From Akebia trifoliata (taxonomy: Eukaryota > Streptophyta > Magnoliopsida > Ranunculales > Lardizabalaceae), in NCBI GenBank assembly GCA_017979445.1, contig CM030718.1, positions 16,036,760 through 16,100,759 on the forward strand: DNA of 64,000 nt. Reading direction: 5' to 3'. Positions within the stretch are counted from its first letter, which is position 1. Each line of letters begins with the position of its first letter. Below, in pieces: positions 31,384 to 43,260 of the stretch. The position numbers and the translations under genes were made by a program. The notes beneath the pieces are model-generated. The model did no database searches. It was not told where the DNA came from and saw only the letters and a list, made by a program, of their open reading frames with translations.

Positions 31384-33771
31384 ATAGGGACTCTGATACC
31401 CCCGATGAATGCTGCCAAGAAGAGATCCTCATCTTCATTGGCCAAATTAAGGCCGACGTTAGTTTTCCTCTCTCTGCCTTCCTTAAAGAGGTACTAAGTA
31501 AGATAAACAAGACCCTTGGTCAAATGTCAGGGAACTTCTACGCAGAAGATGGGTATTACGCCCAACAACTTCCTTTTCCAGTATAACTTGAAAGCCATCC
31601 CCCAACGACCGGGATACTATTCACTATCCTCCAAGAACGCATCGGTTGCCCAAATTCCATCTCTTCCTAGTCTGATAAAGGGTGGTATAAAGACCCCCTC
31701 TACATTTCTAGGGACTGGGAATTCATCTTGGGAATTCTTCACAAGGGATTCAGAGTTCCTCGGACCTTCCAAAGTAATGTTGCCTGGCTGTGTTCTACTT
31801 TTTACCCTATCCAGGAATGGTTCTGCTTTATTAATGGCTTCTTTATTTTTTTACAGGTTTTTCTACTCTGAGGTTAGGAGAAAGCAACGTAGAACATCCA
31901 AAGATTGGAGGCTAGAGGTAGTGAATTTCCAACCCAGAGTTGCGGAGAAAGTGGTAGTGGACGATCTCCTAGGTGATGTTCTGTGGCCACTTACACGATG
32001 AGCTCCCTCTAGTAGTGCTGGGCATACCGTAGAACATCTTGATCCATTCCGTTCTGACTTTATTTTCATTTGGCCTCCTTCTCGATGACGGAATCCCAAT
32101 CATCTGACTTCTCCCTCCGAAGAGCAAGGTTTGGGTCGTTTGATCCATTCTGAGTGGCATCCTCTTTCTAGGATTCTGCCAGGGTCCTCCGATGCGATGG
32201 ACATCAACCTTTCGAAATTCTAGCCCTCACAATCCCTTGACATTAATGCTGTTCCTCTCATTATCCCAATGAAGAAGTAGAGAAAAAGGAGGAGCCAACC
32301 TTCTCATGGTTCCAGCCTTTCTAAAGAGCCTGGTCAACTGGTTGTGTTGCCTGCTGCTCTTGTTACCATTTATGCTTCTATTTCTACTACAGTTGCTACT
32401 TATGCTACTACTAGTGCTGCTACTATTTCTGTAGAGACTCAGATGCAAGCAGGGCAGAGTTTTACGACTATCAGGGAGGACAACCCTATTTTTGACCTTC
32501 AATAGCAGAAGAGGTGTCGACTGATCAAGAAAAGCTTTAGGAGTCCTTCTCCTCTAGAAGAGTTTGAACATGAGGGCCCGTTTCTTCACAAGACTCCTCT
32601 AGAAGAGGTTGCCTTTGCTTGGATGGGATGCAGGGCCTTCTTCTGGTATGGGAATGAGAGTAATATTTTTCAACCCCTGACACGTTTACAAGAAAGGTTG
32701 TGGGGGTGAAAGACCCAGTAGTCGCTGCTTTCCTGCTCTCCCAGTCTATTTCTACCAAGGACTGGGATGTTGTTGACCTGGGCTTTGGTTGCTTTATCAA
32801 TGGTCTTCACGAGGTAACTCCTAATTTTCCCTCTCTATTATCTATTTCATAACTTCTGTGTTCTAATACTCTTCTATTGCTTTGTAGGCTCACGTCTATG
32901 GAACTCTGGCCTTCCTGAAGTAGCGTGAGGCTGAGAACCAGGCAACTATCTTAGCTCGAGAGTAGGGAGATAAAATAAATACTCTCCAAGCTGAGCTGGC
33001 CTGTAAATTTTCTCGGGAGGCTAAAGAGGAGATGGAGGCCAATTTGGCATAATTTTCCAAGGCCAACCTAGCCTTAGAGGCCTCTAACGGGGAGTTGAAA
33101 AATCTCCAATGTGTCTTTCAACTAGAGCTGGCATCTACAAAGAGAGTGCAGCGGAGAGACGCATAATTAGTGGAACTCTAAGAGAAAGTGCAACAACAGG
33201 AGCTTAAACTGAGCTTTCTGAGAACAAGTGTTGATTCAGCCAGGGCTGCTCAGGCTAAGGAGGATGAGGTTGAAACCAATAAACTTCTAGGGCAACAACA
33301 TGCCAAATATTCTCTATTGGTAAAGGAAACTTTTTCTAAAGCTTACCACGAAGGCTTCGAAGCTACTTGACTTCAATATGAAGATGAAGAGAAGGAAGGG
33401 GATGATGAAAGGGACCTAGACGATGCTCATTTGGTGTCTCATGTTAGGAATGTTTCCTGGACTGGACGCCTTAGGCATATTCCCCTTTCCAATTGGATGA
33501 GAATGGAAACCCTATTGCTATCCTCGATCGGACTCTTGGCGATATCCTAGAGGCTGGCACTACCTTAGAATTAAATCCTACTTTGACCATGGATTTTTCT
33601 AACCAGGCTAGCAATCCACCCTCTACTCTCCCTTCTAGTTTATCATCCATCCCTGGCGAAGATCAGAGTGAAGCAGCTGACCCTTCAAGAACTACTACTG
33701 AAGTTGATCGCCCAACTGTTGTTTCTCAGACTTTTCTTTCTGCTAGCCGGTCTCCCCCTATAGGGCAATGA
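31384..33771 (+). pseudogene. Antisense additional ORF (aORF) of Tat-like element A
   Basis: A plus-strand reading region, opposite to A's gag-pol and between pol and the 3' LTR. The front part includes ADVSFPLSAFLKEVLSKINK, LGQMSGNFYAEDGYYAQQLP and a shifted SRDWEFILGILHKGFRVPR. The middle part DPVVAAFLLSQSISTKDWDV is followed by a GT-AG intron at 32814-32887. The back part is a coiled coil (33188-33370) and a Ser/Pro-rich tail ending at 33771. The start of the region resembles the plant 'putative gypsy type transposon' domain (PF04195-like), known from accessory ORFs of Tat-lineage elements, sometimes in antisense. Many stops and shifts make it a relic. Its role in such elements is not established. 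Confidence 0.6.
32814..32887 (+). other. Intron of the antisense ORF
   Basis: GAG|GTAACTCC ... TGCTTTGTAG|GCTCACG, 74 bases, T-rich with a pyrimidine tract. It separates two protein-like blocks in plus orientation, which supports that the ORF was transcribed and spliced on this strand. Confidence 0.5.
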
Positions 33772-34020
33772 CTTGTTCTCTACTGTTATGCTGTCCTCTT
33801 TATAATATCCCAACTTTGGGATCTCTTCCCTGTAGTTTCTCTTAACAATAAATAGAAAAACTTCATGTTTATATACTTACTATCATTTTTACAATTCTCT
33901 TTACCTTTTCCTTTGCCACTTTCATGCTGCACACACATTCTGCTAGTCTACTTTAGTATATTTCCACCACACTCTAGTCTAGTCTGCTTACACTAGTTAT
34001 GTTGCCTATGCACACTTTTT

Positions 34021-34276
34021 GTTGAAACTACTCATGCATACACTAAATGTAAACTGATATTCTATTTTAGCAATCAATTTGCTTTTAATGATCAGTTGTT
34101 TAATAATTAGATCTGTTATACTAGTTATACTACTTATGTGCAACTTTGGTTGAAACTGCTCATGCACACACTGACTAAGCGTAAACTACTACTCTGTTTT
34201 AGCAAACAGTCTACTTTTAACAATCAGCTATTAATAATCAGATCTGCTTGCAATCAGCTTTACTTGTTACTTTTCT
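34021..34276. repeat. 128-bp tandem duplication
   Basis: GTTGAAACTACTCATGCA (34021) and GTTGAAACTGCTCATGCA (34149) start two diverged units sharing TTTTAGCAA and CAATCAG blocks. Confidence 0.6.
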
Positions 34277-34424
34277 TACATTTTTCCCTAGGTTTTACCT
34301 AAAGTAAGTATTACTTTTTGGTAGAACCTTTATTGGGTTATTTCTGCAAATGGCTATTCAAGTCACTATCCTTGGAAAATGTTCTAACTATGCTGGAACT
34401 TTCAGTTAAAACATTTGGCTAACT

Positions 34425-34860
34425 TTGCTGCAAGTGAACTCGTGGTAGAGTAGGACCCTAATTAGTTTCTTACCCTGCCAATGAAGATAGAGAAGACCCA
34501 CGTAGGTCCGGATCTTGGTTGGATCTATATAGTGCTTTTGTTACTCATACCAGAATTGAGCCACGACTAGCTTCTTGCTCTGCCAATGAAGGCAGAGAAG
34601 ACCTACGTACGCCTGAATCTTGACTGGATTCCACTTTAGTGATCTTGAAACTCATGACAGAGTAGGACCTCGACTAGCTTCTTACCCTGCCACTGAAGAC
34701 AAAGAAGACCCATGTAAGTCTGGATCCTGACTGGATCCATACAGAGCTTTCGTTACTCGTGTCAGAGTTGGGCCCCGATCAGCTTCTTACTCTACCAATG
34801 AAGGTAGAGACGACCCATGTAGGCCCAGATCCTAGTTGGATCCCTCTCCTCAACTTATCC
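34425..34860. repeat. 105-107-bp tandem repeat, four units
   Basis: The block AGCTTCTTACCCTGCCA followed by ATGAAGRYAGAGAAGACCCA starts at 34464, 34569, 34676 and 34781. Units are well diverged. The array lies in the 3' untranslated part of element A, just after pol. Confidence 0.85.
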
Positions 34861-34914
34861 CTGCAAAAAGATTTGAAAGTACTAAAGAAAAATATTTATT
34901 GATAATATCTTTTT

Positions 34915-37900
34915 AAATTACATGCATTCTATAGTCTAGGCAGCTCCTGACTAGACATTGTGACTAAATAATAAGCTCCCTTTTGGTTCACTTTTACCAC
35001 TCTATATGGTCCTTCCCAATTTGTCCCCAGCTTGTCACTATTATGTTCCTCTGTGTTTTGGAATACTTGTCATAGTACCAAATCTCCTTCTTGAAACTGT
35101 CGAGGGCAGACTTTCTTACTAAAATAGTTGTACAGCTTCTAGTGGTAGTGTTCTAATCTAACTAACGTTGCGTCACACTTTTCCTCCAACAGGTCCAGTT
35201 ATGCGACCAACTATTTGTTATTCTTACCAGACTGAACCACCTTGGTTCGCACGGTGGGAAAATAATTTTCAATAGGTATCACGACTTTAGTTCTGTAGGC
35301 CATGGTGAATGAGGACATCCTTGTAGATGTTCTGACAGTTGTTCTGTAAGCCTACAAGATTACATGTAAGATTGATGTCCATCTGCCCTTTGCTACCCCT
35401 AGCCTCTTCTTCAAAGTGTCTAGTACCACTTTGTTTGTAGCCTTAGCTTGCTCATTACCTTGGGGGTATTACGGTATGGAGATGTAGTGGGCCTACTAAG
35501 TTGATCCCCCACTGAGCAAATGGCCACAGGTTAAGGAGGAAGTGGAGATGTACTGCTGGTTACTTAATTATCTTCCCATGTCTTTGGCAACTATCGCAGT
35601 GCTTGACATGCAACGACACATCCTTCTACAAATAGGGCTAGAAGTAACCTTGGGAGTGTACCTTATACGCCAAAGATCGCCCTCCTAAATGGTTTCCACG
35701 ATCTCTCTTGTGGATTTCACTTAATACTTCTTTTGCTTCTTCTGGGTAAGCAACGTAAGAGTGAACCCTTACAGACTTCTTGTATAGAGTCCCCTCTAGG
35801 ATTGTGTATCTCTCTATCCTGCTCTTGACCCTCCTAGCTTCCTTCAAGTAGCCGAACAACTTTTCTTGCAGTAAATAGGCTAGGATTGGACTTATCCATC
35901 CTTAGTCTTCTGCAACTACCACTAAAATGATCTATCCGGGCTTGTTTATAACTGACCGTTCCTGGTAACTCAATGGTAATTCTCTCTTGTGTTGTCCAGC
36001 CAACATCGAAGCGATCTATGCCAGAGCATCCGCATACCTATTGTCTATTTGAGGTATGTGTTCGATCTTGATGTTTCCTGCATGTTGTATGGCGATCTTA
36101 ATTTTCTCCAGATAGAACTGTATCTGAGGGTCCTGAGCCTCAAATGTCCCATTGATGTGGTTCACCACCAACTGTGAATCGCTATAGATGGTGGCCTAAG
36201 ATACTCCTAGGCCTACTAGGATTTGAGGCCGGGTAGCATTGCCTCGTATTCTGCCTCATTAAATGATGCCTTGAACCCTAGTGTAATCGCATTTTCTATT
36301 TTTTCCCCACCTGGGGTAATTAGCACGACTCCAATCCCTGACCCCTTGAAATTGGACGATCTGTCTAAGTATGCTTTTTGTTCCTGGTCACCTTACAACT
36401 CTTGTTCATCGTCTACCTGTTCTAACTCTTCTACTAACATATTCGACTTCTCCTCTACTAGGAAATCTGCCAAGAAGTCTACTACTACTTGGCCTTTTAA
36501 CAAAACCATAGGTTTGAATTCGAGCCCAAACTCTGTTAATTGTACTGCCTATTTTGCCATTTTACCTGATCCTTCTGCTTTTCCTAGTGCAGACTTTAGA
36601 GGGAACTCAGTGATGACATGCACCCGATGTACTTGAAAGTATGGTTGTAGGCGTAGTGCCATATAGACCAGGGCTACTTCCAATTTTTCATGTTTTGAAT
36701 AACGTATTTCTGTGTCCATGGAGGTTTTACTCTAAAAATAGATGGGTTACTCTGTTGCTGTTCCATTTTTTACTAAGATTAAGTTGAGCGCATGCTCTGA
36801 AGTGGCCAAATACAACCTCAACATTTCTCGCACTTTTGGTCTGGAAAGTATGGGTAGTTTGCCAAGGTATTTCTTTAGTTCTGAGAAAGCTTGCTCACAT
36901 TCCTCTGTCTATTGAAACTTGGAGTTTTTTTACAGCAACTGGTATAAGGGCCTACACTTATCATAAGATCTGGCTATAAAACTGTTTAGTGCAGCTACTC
37001 TCCCTACCAGTTTTTGAACTTGTTTCTGGGTTCTAGGGGACGGCATCTCCAATAACGTTCTGATTTGATCTGAGTTGGCTTCGATTCCTTTTTTCATAAC
37101 TAGATAGCCCAAGAATTTCCTCGAAAATAATGCAAAAGTACATTTCTCCGGGTTAAGCTTCATCCTTATTTTCCTTCTCTTGGAAAAGACCTCTTCCAAG
37201 TCGCTAATGTGATCCTCTTTTTTCTTACTTTTGACTAGCAGATCATGTACACCTTTGCTGTCCTGCCCAGCAAATCCCTGAATAACTCTGTCACCAACCT
37301 CTGGTACATAGCTCCTGTATTCTTTAAACCAAAGGGCATCACCTTATAACAATAGAGCCCTTGCTCTATTATAAATTTGTTTTTTCTTGATTTTTTGAGC
37401 TGAGTTATATTTGACTGTAGCTAGAGTAGCCGTCCATGAAGGACAATCTCTCATGGCCAGAAGTCACATCTACAAGTTGGTCTATCCTTGGCATTGGGAA
37501 GCTATCCTTAGGACAGGCCTTACTTAAGTTTGTAAAGTCTATGCAGACCTTGATCTTCCCTTTCTTCTTGGGCACAACCACAATGTTCACTATTCATTCC
37601 GGGAACTGCACCTCTTTTATGAACTCAACTTTGATCAGCTTGCTTACCTCACCATTCATCGCCTCTTTGAATTGTGGTGCTAATCTCATCGATTTCTACT
37701 TGTCTGGCTTGAAAATTGGTTATACAATGAGATGATGACATATCACTTTCGAGCTGATCCCTGACATCTCCTCGATAGACCAAGCGAAGACATCCCGGTA
37801 TCTCTTCAAGTATTCTGCCAATTCTGCTAGTTCTCCTGGTTCTAGTTCGGCCCCTACTTCGATTTGCTTCTCTTCTCCCACATCTACCATCTGAATGCCC

Positions 37901-38300
37901 TCTAAGCATTGGGGTCCACCAAGCTTGGCATCCCCCCACTATAACTATTATTGTTGTACTTTGTCCTGGGATGACTCTTCCTTGCTAAAGGTGCATACTT
38001 GCCTCGCACATCCCACATCCCTTGCAGTATGGGAAATCGGAGGACCTAGTAATATGTGGGTGGGACTACCTACATCTTGTGCATTTACCACCTCCCCAAG
38101 ATAGCATTGTATGGGAAACTTGCCTTGACAACCACGAATCTGGTCATCAAGGTTACCGGCCCTACCTGTACCGACAACACGACTTCCCCTCATGGCTGAT
38201 TGGATCTTTCATTGAACCCGACCAGAGGCGAGCACCTTCTTACTGACCCCTATCTTCAAGAAGGCTGAAACATACAAAATATCCACCAGGTGCCTACTTG
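34915..38300 (-). pseudogene. Tat-like pol of element A (protease linker, RT, RNase H, integrase)
   Basis: In coding order on the minus strand: a linker with EPGELAELAEYLKRYRDVFA (about 37840-37781). RT 37590-36930 with VVVPKKKGKIKVCIDF, SFMDGYSSYSQI and LNPEKCTFALFSRKFLGYLV. RNase H at about 36900-35900. The integrase zinc region has YPEEAKEVLSEIHKRDRGNH (35760-35700). The integrase end has KLGTNWEGPYRVVKVNQKGA (about 35030-34971). The motif style is that of the Tat lineage. Frameshifts and stops occur throughout. At the YxDD site (about 37235-37245) a short deletion shifts the frame, so one catalytic Asp is lost. Non-functional. Confidence 0.85.
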
Positions 38301-39942
38301 AAGGTGCCTACTTGTAGGGTCATGACCAATGTATCATAATGGGGTCTCATTATCCCTTCCAAGTCTTTTTCAATGAATTCTACCATTAGCTCCCCAAAGA
38401 GTTTTTCCTACTCTGTAGATCCACTCCTTGCTGTAAAAACGTGAGCCAAATGCTCAGTCCTTCTTCTCTTTGCCCTTTTGCTGGTCCTAACCTGCTCGGG
38501 CTTTCTACCCTCTTCACTGAGGACAACGTGTATCACCGCTGCCCTTCTACTAATGGTTGGTTTGCCCTATGATTCCAGTGCTGAAGTGGGTCATCTCTTT
38601 GTCTCCTGGGAAAATCTCTCAATTTGTCATGCTCTACAAGCTTCTACAAGATTCTTCTCAAAGCTTGGCATCTGTTTGTGGTGTGCGCTCGCACCTTGTG
38701 ATACTCACAGTATCGTCCCCTTTTGTTAATCTGATCATGAAGGAAATGAGCGGGCCACTCGAAATATGGTTTGTGCACAATGAGGGGCAGGATTTTGCTG
38801 GGAGGTATAATGAAATACATCCCTCCCCTTCTTCTTTTCCCATCTTGTTCGTGCGACCTCTTCCTGCCCTGCTGTTGTGGCGGGTGCTATTTGTTGGGCT
38901 TTTTCATAGTATGTATAACCTTGTTCTTCCTTGTCAAGCTTCGAATATCATCTTCTAAGTGGATGTACTTTTTTGCTTTTTCGAACGACTCACTCAAAGT
39001 TTCCAGCCTTTTCTTCACTAACGACCTGTACAATCCTAAGCCAAATGGAAAAGAATTCTTGAACACCACCACAACCATTTCTTATCACAACTCTCTAAAG
39101 ACATTGCTTCCTCTATGAATCTCCTCGTATTTTGAGGCTCTTCCCTGATCCCAACCTCATGTTAAGCAACGCATCGACATCTCCCCCATTCTTCTTGTTA
39201 CCTGTGTATAGTGCTACAAAGGTAATGTCGAGTTCCTTGAATGAGGCAATGAACTTATTTGATAACTTGTGGAACCAAGTCAGCACATTCCCCTATAAAC
39301 TCAAGGAGAACAATCTGTATATCAACCATTCCTTCTCCTCCCACAACACAAGTATCTGTTGGAAGTAGAAAAGATGATCCACCCAATCCTTCGTCCCTGA
39401 ATAAGGGGTGAAACGAGGCAGTACAAATTTGTTTGGGATCTCATCGGCTAGGATTTTTACTGAAAAGGGAGACATTTGAATCCCACGAATGGCTTGAGCT
39501 ATTACCGTGCCTATGTCAACACTCTTCAACATCTCCTTCTCATTCCTGATCATCTCTCTAACCTCTTCTCTAGTCAAGCCCATTACAGGCTCAGTCTAGG
39601 GGGTAGCAGTAGCAACCTCTGTTTCACTTTCTCTTGTAAGGATTAACATCGGTGTACTCCCTTTTGTACTGGAAGCGTGACCATCTTTACTTGTGAGATG
39701 AGCATCTCCTGGTAAACTATCTTGTTTCATCGGGTGTTGGTTGTCAAGTCATTGGTTCAAGTTCTGGTTCTGTTCAATTAGATCATCCATTTTCTTCTGC
39801 ATTTCTTCTTGTTGTTTTCTCATGGCATCCAACATTTCCAAAAATTGTGTATCTATGGCTAGAACTGTTGGTGGGGGTGCATTGATCTCGTTTGTTCTTG
39901 TGGATCTCACCATTGTTTCAACCAAAATCAATATACTTCTGG
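38301..39942 (-). pseudogene. Tat-like gag of element A
   Basis: The N-terminal frame 39931-39749 is a coiled coil ending RKQQEEMQKKMDDLIEQNQN. Next, 39583-39293 contains EVREMIRNEKEMLKSVDIG and the capsid start FVLPRFTPYSGTKDWVDHLF, typical of Tat gag just before the Retrotrans_gag helices. Towards 38300 the frame is broken repeatedly. Gag would assemble the virus-like particle. The start lies within 20-30 bases of the PBS region, the usual short leader of this group. Confidence 0.75.
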
Positions 39943-39944
39943 TA

Positions 39945-39963
39945 TTCCCATAGACGGTGTCAA
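39945..39963 (-). other. Primer binding site of element A
   Basis: Minus strand TTGACACCGTCTATGGGAA resembles, with changes, the TTGGCGCCGTCTGTGGGAA-type PBS common in plant Tat and Gret1-like elements. It abuts LTR sequence at 39967. Confidence 0.65.
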
Positions 39964-39966
39964 TTT

Positions 39967-40188
39967 TGTGTAGTAAGAATTTGGTGAACTATTACGATGA
40001 ATCCTATCACACTGATACTAAGTCGTCCCTAACACCTTCATCTACGCGGCAGCGTGGTACCTGTCAAAAACACTATGATGCTCAAGTTAGAGAATCCAAG
40101 GCATTCGTCTTAGTACTAGTTAGATTCTAGTTTCTCTAGAAGATCTTATCTATCGTGTTTATTAAGCTATTTATCCCCCCTGATTGTC
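39967..40188 (-). mobile_element. LTR fragment of element A, right (5') side
   Basis: TGTGTAGTAAGAATTTGGTG to TGATTGTC, homologous to 28620-28841. It is cut at 40188 by the insertion of an Athila-like LTR. Confidence 0.75.
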
Positions 40189-41386
40189 TGATGAGACTAT
40201 CATTTTTCTTCTCACTAGAGTTAATATTAATCTTACTTTTACCTTACTTGTGGGGTAAGTAGGGGATCGAATCCAAGAGAAAGGGGGAGTAGAGTTAAGC
40301 TAAGAGGATAAAATTTGATCTAACCAAAAGAAATTAAAATTGTTTTTCTTCATATTTTGAACTTATCAAGAAGATTTAAAGTTGCTAGAAAATTAATCAA
40401 AGTAAATGAAATAAAAAGCAAGTAAACTTATGAAATTAAAGCACCATTAGAGGTGGATCTACCTAGAACATGTTGATGAGCAATTCCTAATCTCTAACTT
40501 TTTTATAACTCAATCATAAGGGCTTGGTATTAGCTCCTTAGATCAGAAAGTTTTGCAAATAAAATCAAATGAGAGAACATAAACAAGGTAGAATTCTTTG
40601 AAAACTTCCTACTACCAATTATCTAGTTTAAGCATACTTTATCTTGATCTAATCTAAGCATAAAGTATCAATATTAAGAATAAAATGTGCAAGAAATCTT
40701 AAAGAGAACTCAGAAGTATTTTAAATAAAAGAAAGGCATGAAATTAAAAATAACATAAGAACTTGCTCTAGACTTTTTCACTCTACAATAGAGGGAAACT
40801 TAGCCTAATGTCATTGCAAGCGAAGGAAGATAAGAGATAAAAATAATTTTTCTTCATTTCATGGAGAAACTTATAAATTCTTCTTCTTCTACTTCTTACA
40901 AGACTATTTAGCCAAAAGAAAATAACTAGAAGATAAAAATACAAAAACTAAGAGAATAGGATAAGAGCCTTAGATTAAAAGAGTCTTAGATAAGAGAACC
41001 AAGAGGGGATCATTTCTCTAGATATTGAGGCTCTATTTATAGAGAAAAATGTGTGTATAAGAGTCTAAAAGTAGCCTCCACTTTTCTTTGCACAAAAAGA
41101 CAAAAGAGGAGAACATGAGTTAAGGATTAGGACATTCCAAAATGGGCCCAAATACTTTTGTCTTAAGATTTTGATTTCAAAATGTTGATTTTCTACACAA
41201 AAAATACACGTAATTAGATTTATCTAGTAAATGAATTTATTTATGTATAATTAAACCTAATTAACATGCAACATGGTGTTTCGAGGCTTATCATGATTAT
41301 TACCTTAATACAGAGAAATAGAGATAAAAATCAAGATAAATGTCTGAAAAATGTACATATAATTGAGTGTTTCGAGACACTCATCA
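40189..41386 (-). repeat. 3' LTR of a second Athila-like element (1198 bp)
   Basis: It starts TGATGAGACT and ends ACACTCATCA, giving 7-bp inverted ends TGATGAG/CTCATCA. A PPT follows directly on the inside. The partner LTR is not in the window. Confidence 0.8.
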
Positions 41387-41401
41387 CACCCCAAACTTAC
41401 C
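41387..41401 (-). other. PPT of the second Athila-like element
   Basis: Minus strand GGTAAGTTTGGGGTG immediately before the LTR start TGATGAGTGTC. A second box of the same type, AAGTTTGGGGGTGT, lies at 42432-42445. Confidence 0.8.
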
Positions 41402-42640
41402 TTTTTTTAGTCCCTAGAAAATAAAATTATCACTTTCACAGGCACCTCGACTATATTTAGTGAATGCAGCAAGCCGTTGAACCACTAGGTTACCCCTAGT
41501 GGACGAGTTTAACTCATGAGGATTTGCAGAAAATATACCCACAAAATTGAAACAACTAAGAAGTAAAAATAGTCAAAATCAAAATTTATATTGAAAAGCA
41601 CAAGTCTATTTTTGGTTTTGTCAATCAATTGGAAGTAATGCTTGGTATAGAGTCCCAACCCTTATTTCTCTACGACAATATTTAGACTTAAATTGACTTT
41701 TGAGCGATAGTAGTTCTAACTTAGAAATTTAAGAGATTCGATTTCTTAGAATGAGTTTCAACCTTCTAACTACTCAAAAATAACTGGAGTAACTTAGGGT
41801 TTAATTCTAAACTTAGCATCCTGTCTAGGGTAGTGTAAAGTGTGGACATTCACTTTAATACCTATAAGGAACTTTATCTGTGATATTCCAATATACTCAC
41901 ATTTTTATACTTGATGGCTTTCACCATACTAAAACTTTACATAAACTTTTGGATCTTTGATTTTTTTTCTATTATTTCTTTACTTTTTTTTAAAGAAAAG
42001 TAGGCAGCCCTTTTCAAGGTACCCCATTTAATTTAATGGTTGATGTACAAGGTGTATATAACCTAATTTTGTTTTTCTTCTAATCATTCAACCAATTGAA
42101 CAAGAAAGTCAAAGTTCATCAAACCCAACTTTTTCTTAAATTTTAGGTAGGAAGAAGGTAACAAGCTCTCTTAATACAATCTAGACTCTTGGTAACCTTA
42201 TTAAAAGTGACTATAAACCAAAAGATAACTTTGCTCTAACTTTTGCCTAAGTGAAACACAAATAGGGACTCTAGATCATAGCTTCCAATAAAAGATTGAT
42301 TAAATATTTTTAACTAAGTGCTTTAAGATACAAGCTAAGATTTTGAGTAAAATACAACAAAGTTGCCAACCAAAATATATATATAATTTTTTTTATGAAA
42401 AAAGAAAATAATAAATGAAAATCTGACCCATACACCCCCAAACTTAAATATTATATTATCATCAATAGTTCAACATATACATGCAAAGGTAAAATGAAAA
42501 TTGATAAAATGAAATAAAGTGGGTTAGATAGTACTTGAGAAAGACCCTACAGTCCTATTGATATTTAACACAATATTTTGGAAAGCGCGTGGGTTGCCTC
42601 CCAGAAGTGCTAAGTTTAACATCTTTAGCCAGAAGAAAAC
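41402..42640 (-). other. 3' untranslated region of the second Athila-like element
   Basis: About 1.2 kb without a frame, bounded by the two PPT-like boxes. The sequence GATGATAATATAATATTTAAG ahead of the upstream box parallels the GAGGACAATG box of the element at 12740. GGTTGCCTCCCAGAAGTGCT at 42590-42610 is the conserved post-pol element also seen at 16164-16183. Confidence 0.65.
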
Positions 42641-42780
42641 ATAGTTAATTTTGATAAACGGGATCATCGAGGAGAATAACTTCCTCTTGCGAAACATACT
42701 CGAGAAAAGATTTGAGACGTTGACCATCTCGTATTTCTTGATTATTTATTTCAAACTACCAACTTTGAATACAATAATAG
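42641..42780 (-). pseudogene. Last codons of the second Athila-like pol
   Basis: The minus frame reads GQRLKSFLEYVSQEEVILLD and stops at about 42650, matching in position and style the [10 protein letters not shown] tail of the full-length Athila pol. Homology ends at about 42780, so the rest of the element is missing. Confidence 0.6.
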
Positions 42781-42829
42781 ATTGTTGAGAGGGCTAGTAT
42801 TATGCCTTCAATTCGAGTAAGGTCATTTT

Positions 42830-43260
42830 GTTCATATTTTTTTGACCACTGTGATCAATTGAAAGAGATGAGAATGTCTCACAAAAGGCTTGAGATGTTT
42901 TGGTTGCATCTAAAAACCTAGATAGCTCAACTTGAGTTCTTGGAGGGTGAGGAGTCTTCCTTTTTGAGAGTTGAAATTGATGATCTGCAAGAGAGGATTG
43001 CCCTAGGGTCCTTACTTTAATGCATTCACATCTTACTTAGTAAGTCGTGATGCTTTAGATGCTGAGGTGGTGATGATTGGGTAAGTCACCCGAATTCGTG
43101 CCCTAGATAAGAGACTTGATTATTTCTTCATTCCTCAATGTTTAAGACCATATATATATTCCTTCTTTTAAGATAAAATGTAATACAAAGCTTTTAAGAG
43201 TTTGACTGAAAATAAAAATAGATTTTTTATTTACTTGGCCTAAGTTGTATCTATTTATTT
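42830..43260 (+). pseudogene. Antisense coiled-coil ORF remnant of Tat-like element B
   Basis: Plus-strand codons with stops: LEFLEGEESSFLRVEIDDLQ, then YLVSRDALDAEVVMIG and VTRIRALDKRLDYFFIP (about 43050-43136). The end of the frame and the following 100 bases are homologous to 53380-53590 next to element C. The heptad-like Leu/Val pattern suggests a coiled coil. It lies beyond the 3' end of B's pol on the opposite strand. Confidence 0.45.

Noticed and set aside
33188..33771. A stand-alone host coiled-coil gene
   Set aside because: Continuity with the upstream transposon-like domain, the intron, and the position inside element A favour an element-borne antisense ORF.
36223..36636. 137-codon plus frame rich in Ser
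   Set aside because: It is the complement of the RNase H region of element A. The minus strand fits pol order.
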